Source of the DNA: Conidiobolus incongruus B7586
Lineage: Eukaryota; Entomophthoromycota; Entomophthoromycetes; Entomophthorales; Conidiobolaceae
Assembly (NCBI GenBank): GCA_000697335.1
Contig: JNEM01011945.1
Span: forward strand, 1 to 28,348
DNA length: 28,348 bases
Direction of reading: 5' to 3'
The notes beneath the pieces were generated by a model. That model did not search any database. It saw only the letters and a list, made by a program, of their open reading frames with translations, and had not been told where the DNA came from. Both the position numbers and the translations under genes were made by a program. How positions within the stretch are numbered: the first letter of the stretch is position 1; each line of letters begins with the position of its first letter. Of this stretch, positions 1-10,832 are shown in pieces.

Positions 1-3000
1 ACTATCACTAGAATCTGCAATGAAGTCACCAAGGCCATTCGCAAGGGTGTCAAAATCATCATCCTTTCCGATCAAGGTGCCAACAAGTTCCTTGTTCCTA
101 TCAGCTCTCTTATCGCAGTTGGTGCTGTTCACCAATATTTGATTGCTAACAAGCAACGCTCCAAGATTGCCCTTATGGTCGATTCTGGTGAAGCTCGTGA
201 AGTCCACCACTTCTGTGTTTTGATTGGCTATGGTGCTGATGCCATCTGCCCTCGTCTCGCTATTTCCAGCATTCTCAAGCTCAAACGCGACAATTTGATT
301 GGTCAAGATGTTACTCCTGACGTTCTTATTCAGAAATACATCAAGGCTGCCAACAACGGTATCTTCAAGGTTATGTCCAAGATGGGTATTTCCACCCTTC
401 AATCCTACAAGGGAGCCCAAATTTTCGAAGCCCTGGGTATCGGTGAGGAATTGATTGCCAAGGCTTTCTCTGGTACTGCTTCCCGTATCAAGGGTGCTAC
501 AATTGAAACTTTTGCTGAAGATGCACTTAAACTCCACGAAAGTGCTTATCCCTCTCGTGAAACTGTCAATGTCAATGGCCTTCCCGAACTTGGTGAGTAC
601 CAATGGCGTAGAGGTGGTGAAAAGCACTTGAATGAACCTTCTGCTATTGCTTTACTTCAAGATGCTGTCAGAGCCAAGAATGATAATGCTTATGCTTCCT
701 ACTCCAAGGATGCTCAAGAACAAGTCAAAAACTGTACCCTTCGTGGTCTCCTTGATTTTGACTTCTCCAAAGCCAATCCCATTCCCATTGACGAAGTTGA
801 ACCCTGGACCAATATTGTCAAGCGTTTCGTCACTGGTGCTATGAGTTATGGTTCCATTTCTTACGAAACCCACACTGCTTTGGCTGCTGCCATGAATCAA
901 CTCGGTGGTAAGAGTAACACTGGCGAAGGTGGTGAAGATCCCATCCGTTCTCAAGGACCTATCAACGGCCAAAACTTGCGCTCCGCCATTAAGCAGGTTG
1001 CCTCTGGTCGTTTCGGTGTTACTAGTTTCTATCTTTCTGACTCTGATGAAATTCAAATTAAAATGGCTCAAGGTGCCAAACCCGGTGAAGGTGGTGAACT
1101 TCCCGGTCACAAAGTCACTGATGGTATCGCTAAGACCCGTAAATCTACTCCTGGTGTTGGTTTGATTTCTCCTCCTCCTCACCACGATATTTACTCCATT
1201 GAAGATCTTAAGCAATTAATTTACGATCTTAAGACTGCCAATCCCAGAGCTCGTGTCTCTGTCAAGTTAGTCTCTGAAGTCGGTGTTGGTGTCGTCGCTT
1301 CTGGTGTTGCTAAAGCCCGTGCCGATCACATCTTGATCTCTGGTCACGATGGTGGTACTGGTGCTTCCAGATGGACAGGTATTAAGTATGCTGGTTTGCC
1401 TTGGGAATTAGGTCTTGCAGAAACCCATCAAACCTTAGTTCTCAACGACTTACGTGGTCGTGTCATTGTCCAAACCGACGGTCAAATCAAGACTGGTCGT
1501 GATGTTGTTATTTCCTGTCTCTTAGGTGCTGAAGAATGGGGTTTCGCTACTACTCCTCTTATTGCCTTGGGTTGTATCATGATGAGAAAGTGTCACTTGA
1601 ACACTTGTCCCGTTGGTATTGCTACCCAAGATCCTGAACTCCGTGCCAAGTTCGTTGGTCAACCTGAACATGTTATCAACTTCTTCTATTACATTGCTGA
1701 AGAAGCTCGTAGCTTGATGGCTCAATTAGGTTTCCGTACCATCAACGAAATGGTTGGTAGATCTGATTTCCTCAAGCAAGCTATTCCTAAGGATCATACC
1801 AAGGCTCTCAACCTTGACCTCACTCCTATCTTGACTCCTGCCTTCACTTTAAGACGCAATGTTGCCACTTACTGTGTCCTCAAGCAAGATCATAAGCTCC
1901 ACATGCGTATGGACAACAAATTCTTATCCGATGCTGAACAAGCTCTTGAAAAACTTGTTCCCACCAATCTTCGAGGTACCATTGTCAACACCGATCGTAC
2001 TTTGGGTTCCACCCTTAGTTACCACATCTCCAGAAAGTATGGTGAACAAGGTCTCCCTGAAGGTACCATTAACATCAAATTAGTTGGTTCTGCTGGTCAA
2101 TCCTTCGGTGCTTTCTTGGTTAAGGGCGTCTTCCTCGAACTTGAAGGTGATGCCAACGACTACGTAGGTAAAGGTTTATCTGGTGGTACAATCGCTGTCT
2201 ATCCCCACAACAAGTCTACTTTCCAACCCGAAAAGAACGTCATTGCTGGTAATGTATGCTTATATGGTGCATCCAGCGGTAAATTATTCTTGAGTGGTAT
2301 CGCTGCCGAACGTTTCGCTGTGAGAAACTCTGGTGCTCACGCCGTTGTTGAAGGTGTTGGTGATCACGGTTGTGAATACATGACTGGTGGTCGTGTCGTC
2401 ATTTTGGGTACTACTGGTCGTAACTTCGCTGCCGGTATGAGTGGTGGCATTGCCTACGTTCTCTGGAATGAAAAGGAATTCTCTAATCAAGTCAACCCTG
2501 AGATGGTCGACTTGGAAACCATCAACGAAGACGAAGAAATCGAATTCGTTAAGGGTTTGATCCAAGAACATGTCAAGTACACTGGATCTCCCTTAGGTAA
2601 GCGCATCCTCGACGACTTCAACCACTACTTGCCTCAATTCGTCAAGGTCATGCCCAGAGAATACCGCAAGGTTCTGGAAGCCCAAAAGGCTGCTGAAAAG
2701 CGTGTTATCACTCCTCCTCCTGAACCCGTTAAGCACAAAGTCAGCGACTCTGGCATCCAAGATATTGAAGATGCTCCTATTGATGCCCTTGAAAAACGCC
2801 ACAAGGTCGTCGATAAGGTTCGTGGTTTTGTCAAGTACCAACGTAAGACTGATCACTACCGTGATGCCAAAGATCGTACCAAGGACTGGAAGGAAATTAA
2901 CAACCGTTTGACTCCTGCTGAACTCAAGGTCCAAGCTGCTCGTTGTATGGATTGTGGTATTCCATTCTGTCAATCCAATAACGGTTGTCCCATTGGTAAC

Positions 3001-4341
3001 ATCATTCCCAAGTGGAACGATCTCGTCCACAAGGGACAGTGGAAGGATGCTCTTGAACGCCTTCAAATGACCAACAACTTCCCTGAATTCACTGGTCGTG
3101 TCTGTCCTGCTCCTTGTGAAGGTGCTTGTGTCTTAGGTATCAATGAACCTCCCGTCTCTATCAAGAGTATTGAAGCTGCTATCATCGACAGAGGTTTCAA
3201 GGAAGGTTGGATCGTCCCTAAACCTCCTCAATCTCGCACTGGCAAGCGTGTTGCTATTGTCGGTTCTGGTCCCGCTGGTTTAGCTGCTGCTGATCAACTT
3301 AACAAAGCTGGTCACACTGTCACCGTCTACGATCGTAACGACCGTGCTGGTGGTCTTCTGATGTATGGTATTCCAAATATGAAGCTTGACAAGGCTGTCG
3401 TTCAACGTCGTCTTGATCTCATGAAAGCTGAAGGTGTTGAATTCGTCTTGAACACTTTCATCGGTAAGGACATCACCATTGAAGATCTCAAGAACTCCAA
3501 TGATGCCGTCCTCTTAGCTACTGGTTCTACTTGGCCTCGTGATCTCAATGCTCCTGGTCGTCAATTGAACGGTATTCACTTTGCCATGGAGTACTTACAA
3601 AAGAACACCCAAAGCCTGTTAGACTCTGGCTTCAGAGACAGAAGCTACATCGATCCTAAGGGCAAGAACGTCCTCGTCATTGGTGGTGGTGATACTGGTT
3701 GTGACTGTATTGGTACTTCCATTCGTCACGGAGCTGCTACCGTTACCAATTTTGAATTGTTGCCTCACCCTCCCGCCACTCGTGGTCCTTCCAATCCCTG
3801 GCCCACTTACCCCAAAGTCTTCAAGGTTGACTATGGTCATGCTGAAGTCCAAGCTCACCACGCCCGCGATCCTCGTGAATATTGTATTCTCACCAAGGAA
3901 TTCGTTGACGATGGTAATGGTAATGTAAAGGGTGTCAACACTGTCCGTGTCAACTGGGAACAAGTTGACGGTAGATGGGTGATGAGCGAAGTTCCCGGCT
4001 CTGAAGAATTCTTCAAGGCTGAACTCATCTTCCTCTCCATGGGTTTCTTGGGACCCGAAAAGGAAATCCTCGATGGCACCGGCATTGGCTTGAGCAAGAC
4101 TAACACCATTGCTACACCCCAAGGCTCTTACAAGACTAACGTCGACAAGGTCTTCGCTGTCGGTGACTGTCGCCGTGGACAATCTCTCGTCGTCTGGGGT
4201 ATCGAAGAAGGTCGCCAAGGAGCTCGCGAAGTTGATCAATACCTCATGGGCAACACCCTCCTACCCATCTCTGGTGGTATTATCCCCAAGACCACCGATA
4301 CCATCGCTCAAGTTTCAGCTGCCGATGGTGCTAAACTCTAA
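1..4341 (+). CDS. GLT1: Glutamate synthase, NAD(P)H-dependent, fused type (5' end outside window)
   Basis: GOGAT makes two glutamates from glutamine and 2-oxoglutarate using NADH, the second step of ammonium assimilation. The frame is open from base 1, so 1,446 residues are visible. The N-terminal glutaminase domain and part of the central domain lie upstream; roughly 650 residues are missing if the usual length of about 2,100 holds. Visible in order are the rest of the central domain, the FMN/2-oxoglutarate synthase domain with the 3Fe-4S cysteines C525, C531 and C536 (C-x5-C-x4-C), the GXGXG structural domain (about 690-830), a linker, and the beta-type reductase. The reductase has 4Fe-4S cysteines C982, C985, C990, C996 and C1035, C1039, C1043, an FAD motif GSGPAG at 1088-1093, and a pyridine-nucleotide motif GGGDTG at 1228-1233. 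Alpha and beta parts are fused, as in fungi and plants. No intron is seen. The TTG at 139 is not a start, because conserved sequence continues upstream. Identification is near certain; NADH rather than NADPH preference is inferred from the fused architecture. Confidence 0.98.
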   Translation, partial: TITRICNEVTKAIRKGVKIIILSDQGANKFLVPISSLIAVGAVHQYLIANKQRSKIALMVDSGEAREVHHFCVLIGYGADAICPRLAISSILKLKRDNLIGQDVTPDVLIQKYIKAANNGIFKVMSKMGISTLQSYKGAQIFEALGIGEELIAKAFSGTASRIKGATIETFAEDALKLHESAYPSRETVNVNGLPELGEYQWRRGGEKHLNEPSAIALLQDAVRAKNDNAYASYSKDAQEQVKNCTLRGLLDFDFSKANPIPIDEVEPWTNIVKRFVTGAMSYGSISYETHTALAAAMNQLGGKSNTGEGGEDPIRSQGPINGQNLRSAIKQVASGRFGVTSFYLSDSDEIQIKMAQGAKPGEGGELPGHKVTDGIAKTRKSTPGVGLISPPPHHDIYSIEDLKQLIYDLKTANPRARVSVKLVSEVGVGVVASGVAKARADHILISGHDGGTGASRWTGIKYAGLPWELGLAETHQTLVLNDLRGRVIVQTDGQIKTGRDVVISCLLGAEEWGFATTPLIALGCIMMRKCHLNTCPVGIATQDPELRAKFVGQPEHVINFFYYIAEEARSLMAQLGFRTINEMVGRSDFLKQAIPKDHTKALNLDLTPILTPAFTLRRNVATYCVLKQDHKLHMRMDNKFLSDAEQALEKLVPTNLRGTIVNTDRTLGSTLSYHISRKYGEQGLPEGTINIKLVGSAGQSFGAFLVKGVFLELEGDANDYVGKGLSGGTIAVYPHNKSTFQPEKNVIAGNVCLYGASSGKLFLSGIAAERFAVRNSGAHAVVEGVGDHGCEYMTGGRVVILGTTGRNFAAGMSGGIAYVLWNEKEFSNQVNPEMVDLETINEDEEIEFVKGLIQEHVKYTGSPLGKRILDDFNHYLPQFVKVMPREYRKVLEAQKAAEKRVITPPPEPVKHKVSDSGIQDIEDAPIDALEKRHKVVDKVRGFVKYQRKTDHYRDAKDRTKDWKEINNRLTPAELKVQAARCMDCGIPFCQSNNGCPIGNIIPKWNDLVHKGQWKDALERLQMTNNFPEFTGRVCPAPCEGACVLGINEPPVSIKSIEAAIIDRGFKEGWIVPKPPQSRTGKRVAIVGSGPAGLAAADQLNKAGHTVTVYDRNDRAGGLLMYGIPNMKLDKAVVQRRLDLMKAEGVEFVLNTFIGKDITIEDLKNSNDAVLLATGSTWPRDLNAPGRQLNGIHFAMEYLQKNTQSLLDSGFRDRSYIDPKGKNVLVIGGGDTGCDCIGTSIRHGAATVTNFELLPHPPATRGPSNPWPTYPKVFKVDYGHAEVQAHHARDPREYCILTKEFVDDGNGNVKGVNTVRVNWEQVDGRWVMSEVPGSEEFFKAELIFLSMGFLGPEKEILDGTGIGLSKTNTIATPQGSYKTNVDKVFAVGDCRRGQSLVVWGIEEGRQGAREVDQYLMGNTLLPISGGIIPKTTDTIAQVSAADGAKL

Positions 4342-5199
4342 ATATCCATGTAATGCAATGTCTTTCCCCAAAAAACTAAAATATTATTGACATAAAAATT
4401 AAACTTTAAACCAAATAAATTAATCCAAAATTCTTAAATATTTTTCAAAGATACAATTGTTATATATTTAATTAATATTTAAATTACTAAATTTGACTTT
4501 TGATTTTGGTTTGGAATTTATCAATTAAAATTTCAAATTGATTCTTGTAATTAGTTTGAATATGTATATAATATATAAACCTATGAACATCAATGAACTT
4601 ATATAAAATTAAATAAATCTTATTATGTTTTTCACAATAATTGAACATAATATATATATATATATATTTATCTATTCTAACAATTAACATTCAGGTCATT
4701 AAATTTTCTATTTTCCAAATTAATCATACTTTTCAATGTGTTTTTAGTTAATTAAGCATTAGTCAAACTATTATTTTTTTATATAATATTGAAATCATAT
4801 TAAAAAATTAATATTAGTAAATATAGAAAAAATATAGAACTTTTGATTCAAAAATTTATATTTGAAATTAACGGTTGGAACTAAATTTTATATTTGAATT
4901 AAGTATTAATAGATATTATAAAGTTACAAAATTGGACAATGATAAGATGCTATCAAGATAATTTGAAATATAAATTCAAGTCATAGATAAATAATAACAT
5001 TGAATATTATATTGATTTAAAGTTTTGAATACTATTAGTTATAAAAGTAAATTTAAAAATTATTTAGAATAATTATAATTGTATTCAGATATTAATTTAT
5101 TACAAATATTAGATTTAAATCTATTATTTATTGGCATATAGTACTTGTTGACTTTCAACCTGACAAACTTTATGTATTTTTAAATTTTATAACGAGATG
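4342..5199. other. Intergenic, AT-rich, between convergent genes
   Basis: This stretch separates the 3' ends of GLT1 and the GPCR gene. It is almost entirely A and T and has a (TA)n run at about 4651-4667. An AATAAA at 4414-4419 could serve GLT1 polyadenylation. I see no gene; the short frames here come from AT-rich composition. Confidence 0.7.
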
Positions 5200-6174
5200 T
5201 TATATCGAAATATTCGAATATATATTTTCTTCATCAGTTTCAATACTGTTCTTAGGTATATTGCCTATAACTTTGACCAAAAATGGGAACATTTCTAATA
5301 GGGCTCTTTTCACAGGCGCTTCAAGTTCAATAAATAGAATACTATTAATGATTGGGTTACAATTCATCAGACACGTCGATATAAAATCCATTTTAACGGT
5401 ACGAGTTTCATTAGTTATCATTTCACCCCACGTATTGAAGCATTCGAGACCATTACCAGCTAAATAGAGTGCTAAAAACAAGATATCTCTCCATATTGCT
5501 CTTTTGAAATGAGTCATGACTTCCGACTTCCCTGGATATAAATCTTTAATATCACTGCGAGCTATTCGACTTTTGACAACTGCAATACTCAAATAGGAAT
5601 AGATGGCAATACTCAAACTAAATACCATAATGCATCCATACCAACAAATTGTAAAGTATCCTACCTTATCTACGGGAGTAGACATGCAGTATATAGCTAA
5701 GTCTGCTAATCCAATTTCATTTAAACCAACCGATACCAGATTCGGAGAGTAAAAGTATAAAATTTCAAAAATCATGAATCCGACCCAAAATCTGCTGGAA
5801 AGTGATCTCTTATGCACGATGACAGCTGCACGCTCCAAATTCAACAAGCCCACAAACCACGCGGAAATATATGTACTACCAATATAAAATATATCATTGG
5901 TTGAGCACATCCACCTTGCCTTAGCAATATACTTACCATTGATAAAAGCAGTCAACCCCATTACCAAGAAAGTGCAAGTGGTAATAAAATCCATTATTAA
6001 AATACCCAAACTGATTTTTAAATTTGGAGTGGACTTCTTTTTAAACAATTTTAATGAACTTATGAGCAACATGGAAGTAATCGGAATACCTATCAAACCA
6101 AATACTAAAAATATGATTGCTAAAGGCTTGTAATATTTGGGTCTGTTTCTATAAATTTCAAGGTTCATTATCAT
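5200..6174 (-). CDS. Class A (rhodopsin-type) GPCR-like seven-helix receptor
   Basis: A single exon of 324 codons from the ATG at 6174; a second ATG lies two codons on, at 6168. The frame also runs four codons upstream to a TTG, so positions here count from that TTG (start ATG = 5). Seven hydrophobic segments are visible at about 21-45, 56-82, 94-124, 132-155, 175-205, 231-252 and 264-288. Class A hallmarks are an acidic residue in helix 2 (D66), cysteines at the top of helix 3 (C94) and in the second outer loop (C167) placed to form the usual disulphide, E118-R119 at the end of helix 3 matching the E/DRY position, and NPIIN at 277-281 matching NPxxY. The helix 6 CWxP motif is not evident. 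A plasma-membrane receptor acting through G proteins is inferred from the family; the ligand is unknown. The nearest annotation style is the family A GPCR-like proteins of Conidiobolus, recalled rather than searched. It faces away from the next gene across 3.5 kb. Confidence 0.8.
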   Translation of the reverse strand: MIMNLEIYRNRPKYYKPLAIIFLVFGLIGIPITSMLLISSLKLFKKKSTPNLKISLGILIMDFITTCTFLVMGLTAFINGKYIAKARWMCSTNDIFYIGSTYISAWFVGLLNLERAAVIVHKRSLSSRFWVGFMIFEILYFYSPNLVSVGLNEIGLADLAIYCMSTPVDKVGYFTICWYGCIMVFSLSIAIYSYLSIAVVKSRIARSDIKDLYPGKSEVMTHFKRAIWRDILFLALYLAGNGLECFNTWGEMITNETRTVKMDFISTCLMNCNPIINSILFIELEAPVKRALLEMFPFLVKVIGNIPKNSIETDEENIYSNISI

Positions 6175-7040
6175 TTTTTGATTCAAAAAAATATTACTTC
6201 TAATTGATTGTTAAGAATCAACATCATTTTATTCACAAAGTTTGTTACATTCTAATACCTAATTTAATCCCTTGTAGCAAAGTGGCAATTCGTCCAATTT
6301 TTTAGAAATTAAATTTAGGATTCAAATGAGAATTTTTGAATTTTAAAATATTAGTATATCACAATTTGTACATAGTTAACCATATCAAATTTTGTTTAAT
6401 TTGATTGAATTTTTAACAATTGCTATTTTAACAAATATTCTGAATATATATTGTTACTTTGCAAATATCAATTCAATATACAATATATTAATTAATTTTA
6501 ATATAAAACCTATATTAAAAATTAATTAATACCAAATTTTTGCAAATTGTTTAAATCGGTTATAAATTGTTATATTTTTGCTATCAATCAGTTCATACTG
6601 AGTCCAAAAAAGTGCAGAATTTATTACCAATAATAAAAATTATAACCAATTTTATTAATAATATTTTTCACAAATTTCTAAATTTGGAAAATTCAATATT
6701 TTTGGTAATGATGAAGAATGGATAAATTTTTATTTAAATTGTGAAAGTAAAATTATAGTAACTATTAAATGGTATTTAAGATTTTAAACAATGATTGACA
6801 AATTAAAACCAAGGAGTTTGTTGTCAAGAGTGAGCGTGACAATACCTAAAACAGGGTTATATTAGGAACATCTAAAGATCCCCAAACAACTCAAGATAAA
6901 TCAAACAATTACTATAGGACTAGAAAATAAAATAGAACACATCAGAATAGCTCATCCAGCTATTCTGGTCATTCCCTTAAAAAAGATTCAAAAACTAATA
7001 AAATAGTTTCCTCAAAGTTATAGCAATCTATTTAGGTTAA
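6175..7040. other. Intergenic, upstream of the GPCR gene
   Basis: AT-rich DNA that should hold the promoter of the minus-strand GPCR gene. From about 6780 to 7020 composition becomes less extreme, with many CAA, ACC and TCA triplets, but every frame is interrupted and I recognise no protein or RNA. Confidence 0.5.
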
Positions 7041-7052
7041 TTGAATAATATA

Positions 7053-7352
7053 ATGGTAATGTTACATTTTCTTTTCCCTCCTGTAATGTTCAAGAAAGTT
7101 CCCTTTGTAGAATCTTCAAAGAAATCAGTATTTGGACTAGAATTTGCCCTTTTATGTGTGATGGTTAGCTGGGGAGAAACTTGGTTAACTACGGGAGGTA
7201 ATCGTTGGATAATGCGCGTGTGCCTACTAATGAGTTGGGGAATCCTTATACATCAATGTGATGATCTCGTGGTGAATTCTCCAGCTCCTCATTGGCGGAT
7301 CTTAGAGGTAGTTGACATTTGTATAATATCTATTACGCTCTTTATTGATTGA
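7053..7352 (+). CDS. Doubtful small ORF, unidentified hydrophobic protein
   Basis: An ORF of 99 codons from the ATG at 7053 (a second ATG at 7059), ending in TGA. Its base composition is clearly less AT-rich than the surroundings, the main reason to list it. The product has two hydrophobic stretches, one in the middle (including FALLCVMVSW) and one at the C-terminus, five tryptophans and four cysteines, and no motif I recognise. It stands alone in a 3.5 kb gap with no nearby gene on its strand. It could be a small membrane protein, an exon of a gene I cannot assemble, or a gene relic. Low confidence that it is translated. Confidence 0.25.
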   Translation: MVMLHFLFPPVMFKKVPFVESSKKSVFGLEFALLCVMVSWGETWLTTGGNRWIMRVCLLMSWGILIHQCDDLVVNSPAPHWRILEVVDICIISITLFID

Positions 7353-9520
7353 ATGATATTAAGAATATAAAATATAATCCAGAATTTTGAATCATTTAAT
7401 TAATTATATTATAGGTCCTTTATTTCATTCTTGGCTCAATACAAATCCATTGTAACATTTTTATATATTGTTACAATTAAAAAATTAATACAAAAACTCC
7501 AAATTGATAGTATTATAAATATTTTCTTAGTTTATATCACTATCAAAAGCCATTAATACAATTCTATAATTTATATATTATTTTAATTTCAATACAATTC
7601 ATTTTAAAATTTTTAATAAATTATTTTGAATGGTTTTTTTATATAAAACAAGGTAATTAAATATTAAATCAAGTTAACCTATAGAACCTCAATTATAAAA
7701 TTGAATTTGAAATAATAAACATATCATATTAGTGATCTAATTATATACGTTAATGTAACACTTTTTCTCAAACATCTATTGACTAACTATAAACACAAGG
7801 GAGAGTGATCTGGAGAATTTCGGGTAACTGTTAGGGAGAGAGGAAGTTTATTGGTTTAAGGCAGATAGATAACTGGGAGGACCCAAATTGATCTCGTCTG
7901 CTCAGGATGGCTCAAATTCCAAAGGCATCTATTCACAAACCCAAAATAATATTTTATAAAGTCATTGAATCCAGTATCTAGCTAATAATATAATATGCAA
8001 AAGCTAATACAATTAATTTAGATCAAGCTAATTTATTCTAGTACATGATTGAAATATCTTTCTTGAATTTAATATAATGAATTCAATCTTCTAAATAAAA
8101 ATTTAAATTTGTTTATCATTTATTCATAAAAATACAATTTAAGTTATTTAAATAGTATAATATAATTCAATAACTTATTTCATCAATTCTTTAATATTAT
8201 AAAAAAGTATACATTATATTACTTAATTTCAATATTTGAATTAAACAATATCCGGCATAATCAACCAAACTCATAGTATAGTATTCAATATTTGAACACT
8301 CTAACGAATGCTAATTAAAGTAATAGTAAAACAAAAGTTAGTTTATAAATATTACCGATTTGAATCTATTATTTATATTAAAATCTATTTTTAATCTGGT
8401 TAATCTCCTCCAACCTCTTTATTATATTTCATCTTAATTTTATCACTCTAAAATTAATATATAATAATCGTTATATAAAATTTTTCAATTAATCATTTAT
8501 TAATTTCTTCAAAAAGAGTTATAGAATACTAATTAATCTAAATATAGATTCAAATCAATGCATATTATATAATGTATATATATATATATATGTATTAAAT
8601 CATTAAAAAATCGATTAAAAATCACAAATAATCTAACGATCGGCAGGAGTGTTTTAAAAAAATCAAGTAAGTGATCAATATTTATTAATTTTAATAGCCT
8701 GCATAGAATTACAAACTTGTGAGAAACATATAATTCCTTTACTTGATTATTGAATACCTCAACTATTTGAAAAATATTGACGAATTTTGATGCAAAATAA
8801 ATCTCAATCATTTCATTCAATCAATTATTAAAATGATCAAATTCTATCAAATATAATAATCAGTGTTAAATATTATTTATTGTACACATACCTTAATAGA
8901 TCAATCAAGTTTAATTTTTGAGCTAGTATTTATCTCAAATTACAAGTGTAATTTTGAATATTAAATATAATATCTAATTCTTAACATTATTTATCAATAT
9001 TATCTTGATAATATTTTATAAAATATATTTTCCATATTTCATATCGTATATTAGATCCTTAGTATTAACTTTATCATTGAATCAAATTTATTGCGAATAT
9101 TATTTATACAAGCTCGATTCTCTTTTATATTCATAAAAGTGTTACAAATAGCGATTAAAACACTAGGATGAGTAATTTATACACTTTTAAATTAAATAAT
9201 CAAGTATCATCCTGATTATTTGATAAAATATAATTAGGTTTAGTAATTAAATTAGTCTGTAATTTATTAACTTATTATTAAAAACATTATCAAATTTTAT
9301 TATTACCTAAGTTTAACTCTTTGGCAAAGAATTTACAATGAGTGTTAAGACGGGATCGCAAGGGATGATATGGTTGCTGCAGAAGGTAGAGCAGATCGTA
9401 AAACATTCGAGTTTAATCGAATAATCGCCGAATCAAATTATTGTTTAAGGAAATTATTTAGATTGGACCAGGGGTCTGGAAAACATTGACTTTTGTTACA
9501 GGGGAATTTTTATTATCAAT
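7353..9520. other. Long AT-rich intergenic stretch with two less AT-rich patches
   Basis: Mostly featureless A+T-rich DNA with a (TA)8 run at 8575-8590. Two patches stand out as GC-richer and purine-rich: about 7790-7960 and about 9330-9480. Neither holds a convincing ORF, tRNA or known RNA. The second is a few hundred bases upstream of the seven-helix gene and may be distal promoter. A minus-strand frame at 8533-8820 is leucine/isoleucine-rich and probably compositional. Confidence 0.5.
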
Positions 9521-9556
9521 TGCCAATTTAGGAAAATTGAATGGTTTATTTTTTTC

Positions 9557-9576
9557 GGTTTGACTCGAGTTAAACC
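9557..9576. promoter_or_regulatory. 20-bp near-perfect palindrome, candidate regulator site
   Basis: The half-site GGTTTGACTC is followed directly by GAGTTAAACC. Nine of ten base pairs are symmetric and the tenth is a G-T pair. It lies about 150 bp upstream of the ATG at 9728 and just upstream of a TATA-like element. The symmetry would suit a dimeric transcription factor. No factor is assigned. Confidence 0.45.
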
Positions 9577-9581
9577 ACAAG

Positions 9582-9594
9582 GTATTTAAATATA
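9582..9594 (+). promoter_or_regulatory. TATA-like element of the seven-helix gene
   Basis: The sequence TATTTAAATATA lies in a less AT-rich surround about 135 bp before the ATG at 9728, just after the palindrome at 9557-9576. TATA-like strings are frequent in this genome, so position is the main support. Confidence 0.35.
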
Positions 9595-9727
9595 GTGGAG
9601 ATTATTGGTGAATGCTATTTTAAATCTGTTCTCAAGATTTGATTAATATTTGATATTGTTATTTGTTATTGTATTTCAATAGCCCCATTATTCTATTAAA
9701 ACTTATCTGTACTGATTAGAAAGCATT

Positions 9728-10657
9728 ATGAGTGATTCTACCACTACTACTCCTACTGATATAAACTCTCAAAGTGCAGTGCCTTCAGTATTCACTACCA
9801 CCCTGGCACTCCTTTACGAGTCCAATCTGACCATGTCCATCAATGCAATGTCTACTACAATGTTCTTGGGAAACACTTATCACTCGTTGAATCTGTTGCG
9901 AAAAGCCCCTAAACCTTTCTACCTGCTCAACTTTGTCCAATCCTTCCTTGGGCTCTTAGTGAATCTCCTCATTATTAGTTTCTTTTTCACCTTCAACCAA
10001 CACTGCGAATTCCGCATATATTTCTCGGCGGTGGGCAATTTAATTTCCACCACATGTATCGAATTAATTCTGCTACTGAAGTCCCGTGTAGTCAGCAACA
10101 ATAATAAGATCGTGTGGTTTGTTGGTGTAATTTTAGAGACGTTCAGAGTGGTTGTAGGTGTCTTCAATATTGTCAAGACTTCAACAACTGTTACCCCATT
10201 GTACAATTGCGGTGCTGAAATTACTCCTTTCTACGGGGCATTGGTAGTCGGTTCGGAAATTGCCGTCAACGGTTACCTCTCTATCGTATTCTTGGTTGGA
10301 ATGTATCGCCAATGGAAATTCATTAAAAAACCCTTCTATGTTACATTGATGCAAGACGGTGCCATTTACTCAGTCTTGACCACTCTCACCAGTGTAACAA
10401 TGCTCCTATTAGCCATCTTCCAAACTCTTGGGGACAATTCCATGGTGCTCTTCAATGTAAGTTGGGTAGTAGCTAGCAGTTTGACGGTGAGCCAATTGCG
10501 CCGCGCATTCAAGGAACGTGAACTCGGATCGACTCGAGGCATCCGCAGTTATCCCAGAACCAGCGACAAGCCCACAAATAACGAGAGTAGTCATGTGGAA
10601 TCTGGTACGCTCCACGGTAGTTCCACGAACGAAGTGGATGCTAAGGGTGAACTCTAA
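9728..10657 (+). CDS. Orphan seven-helix membrane protein, possible receptor
   Basis: An intronless ORF of 309 codons with an ATG start; composition is typical of genes in this window. Hydrophobic segments lie at about 32-56, 63-89, 96-117, 127-148, 168-191, 209-231 and 237-256. They follow a Ser/Thr-rich N-terminal tail of about 30 residues and precede a polar C-terminal tail of about 50 rich in Ser, Thr and Arg. C93 (before helix 3) and C161 (between helices 4 and 5) are placed where GPCRs carry their loop disulphide. I do not see D/ERY or NPxxY. The string QDGAIYS at the start of helix 6 and the short, charged loops resemble uncharacterised seven-helix families of fungi (for example the DUF6534 type); that likeness is from memory and weak. 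An orphan receptor or sensor is the inference; a scaffold membrane protein is possible. It leads a plus-strand run of four genes. Confidence 0.7.
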   Translation: MSDSTTTTPTDINSQSAVPSVFTTTLALLYESNLTMSINAMSTTMFLGNTYHSLNLLRKAPKPFYLLNFVQSFLGLLVNLLIISFFFTFNQHCEFRIYFSAVGNLISTTCIELILLLKSRVVSNNNKIVWFVGVILETFRVVVGVFNIVKTSTTVTPLYNCGAEITPFYGALVVGSEIAVNGYLSIVFLVGMYRQWKFIKKPFYVTLMQDGAIYSVLTTLTSVTMLLLAIFQTLGDNSMVLFNVSWVVASSLTVSQLRRAFKERELGSTRGIRSYPRTSDKPTNNESSHVESGTLHGSSTNEVDAKGEL

Positions 10658-10707
10658 TTTATTTCCCCATATTTTTATTCACATTAACAATTTTCATTAC
10701 ATTTTTT

Positions 10708-10713
10708 AATAAA
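10708..10713 (+). terminator. Polyadenylation signal AATAAA
   Basis: An AATAAA 50 bp after the stop at 10657, within the 175-bp gap before the next plus-strand gene. It probably ends the seven-helix gene transcript. Such strings are common here, so only the position supports it. Confidence 0.4.
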
Positions 10714-10832
10714 CTGACAATTCAATTCAAAATTGTTTATCCCACTAGTCTCTGAATGGAGTAGACTGAAATTAAATGTGGGCAATTGAATGAATGTGAA
10801 TTTATTTTATTACAAATTATTAATGTTAAATA

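Noticed and set aside
139-141. TTG as start of the GLT1 frame
   Set aside because: The frame is open and conserved from base 1; the true start lies outside the window.
652-1215. Long minus-strand frames antisense to GLT1 (also 2593-3066 and 3619-4239)
   Set aside because: They mirror the codon bias of a gene of certain identity and show no domain of their own.
8533-8820. Minus-strand 95-codon frame rich in Leu/Ile/Phe
   Set aside because: Composition is that of random AT-rich DNA, though the first half vaguely resembles leucine-rich repeats; not enough to call.
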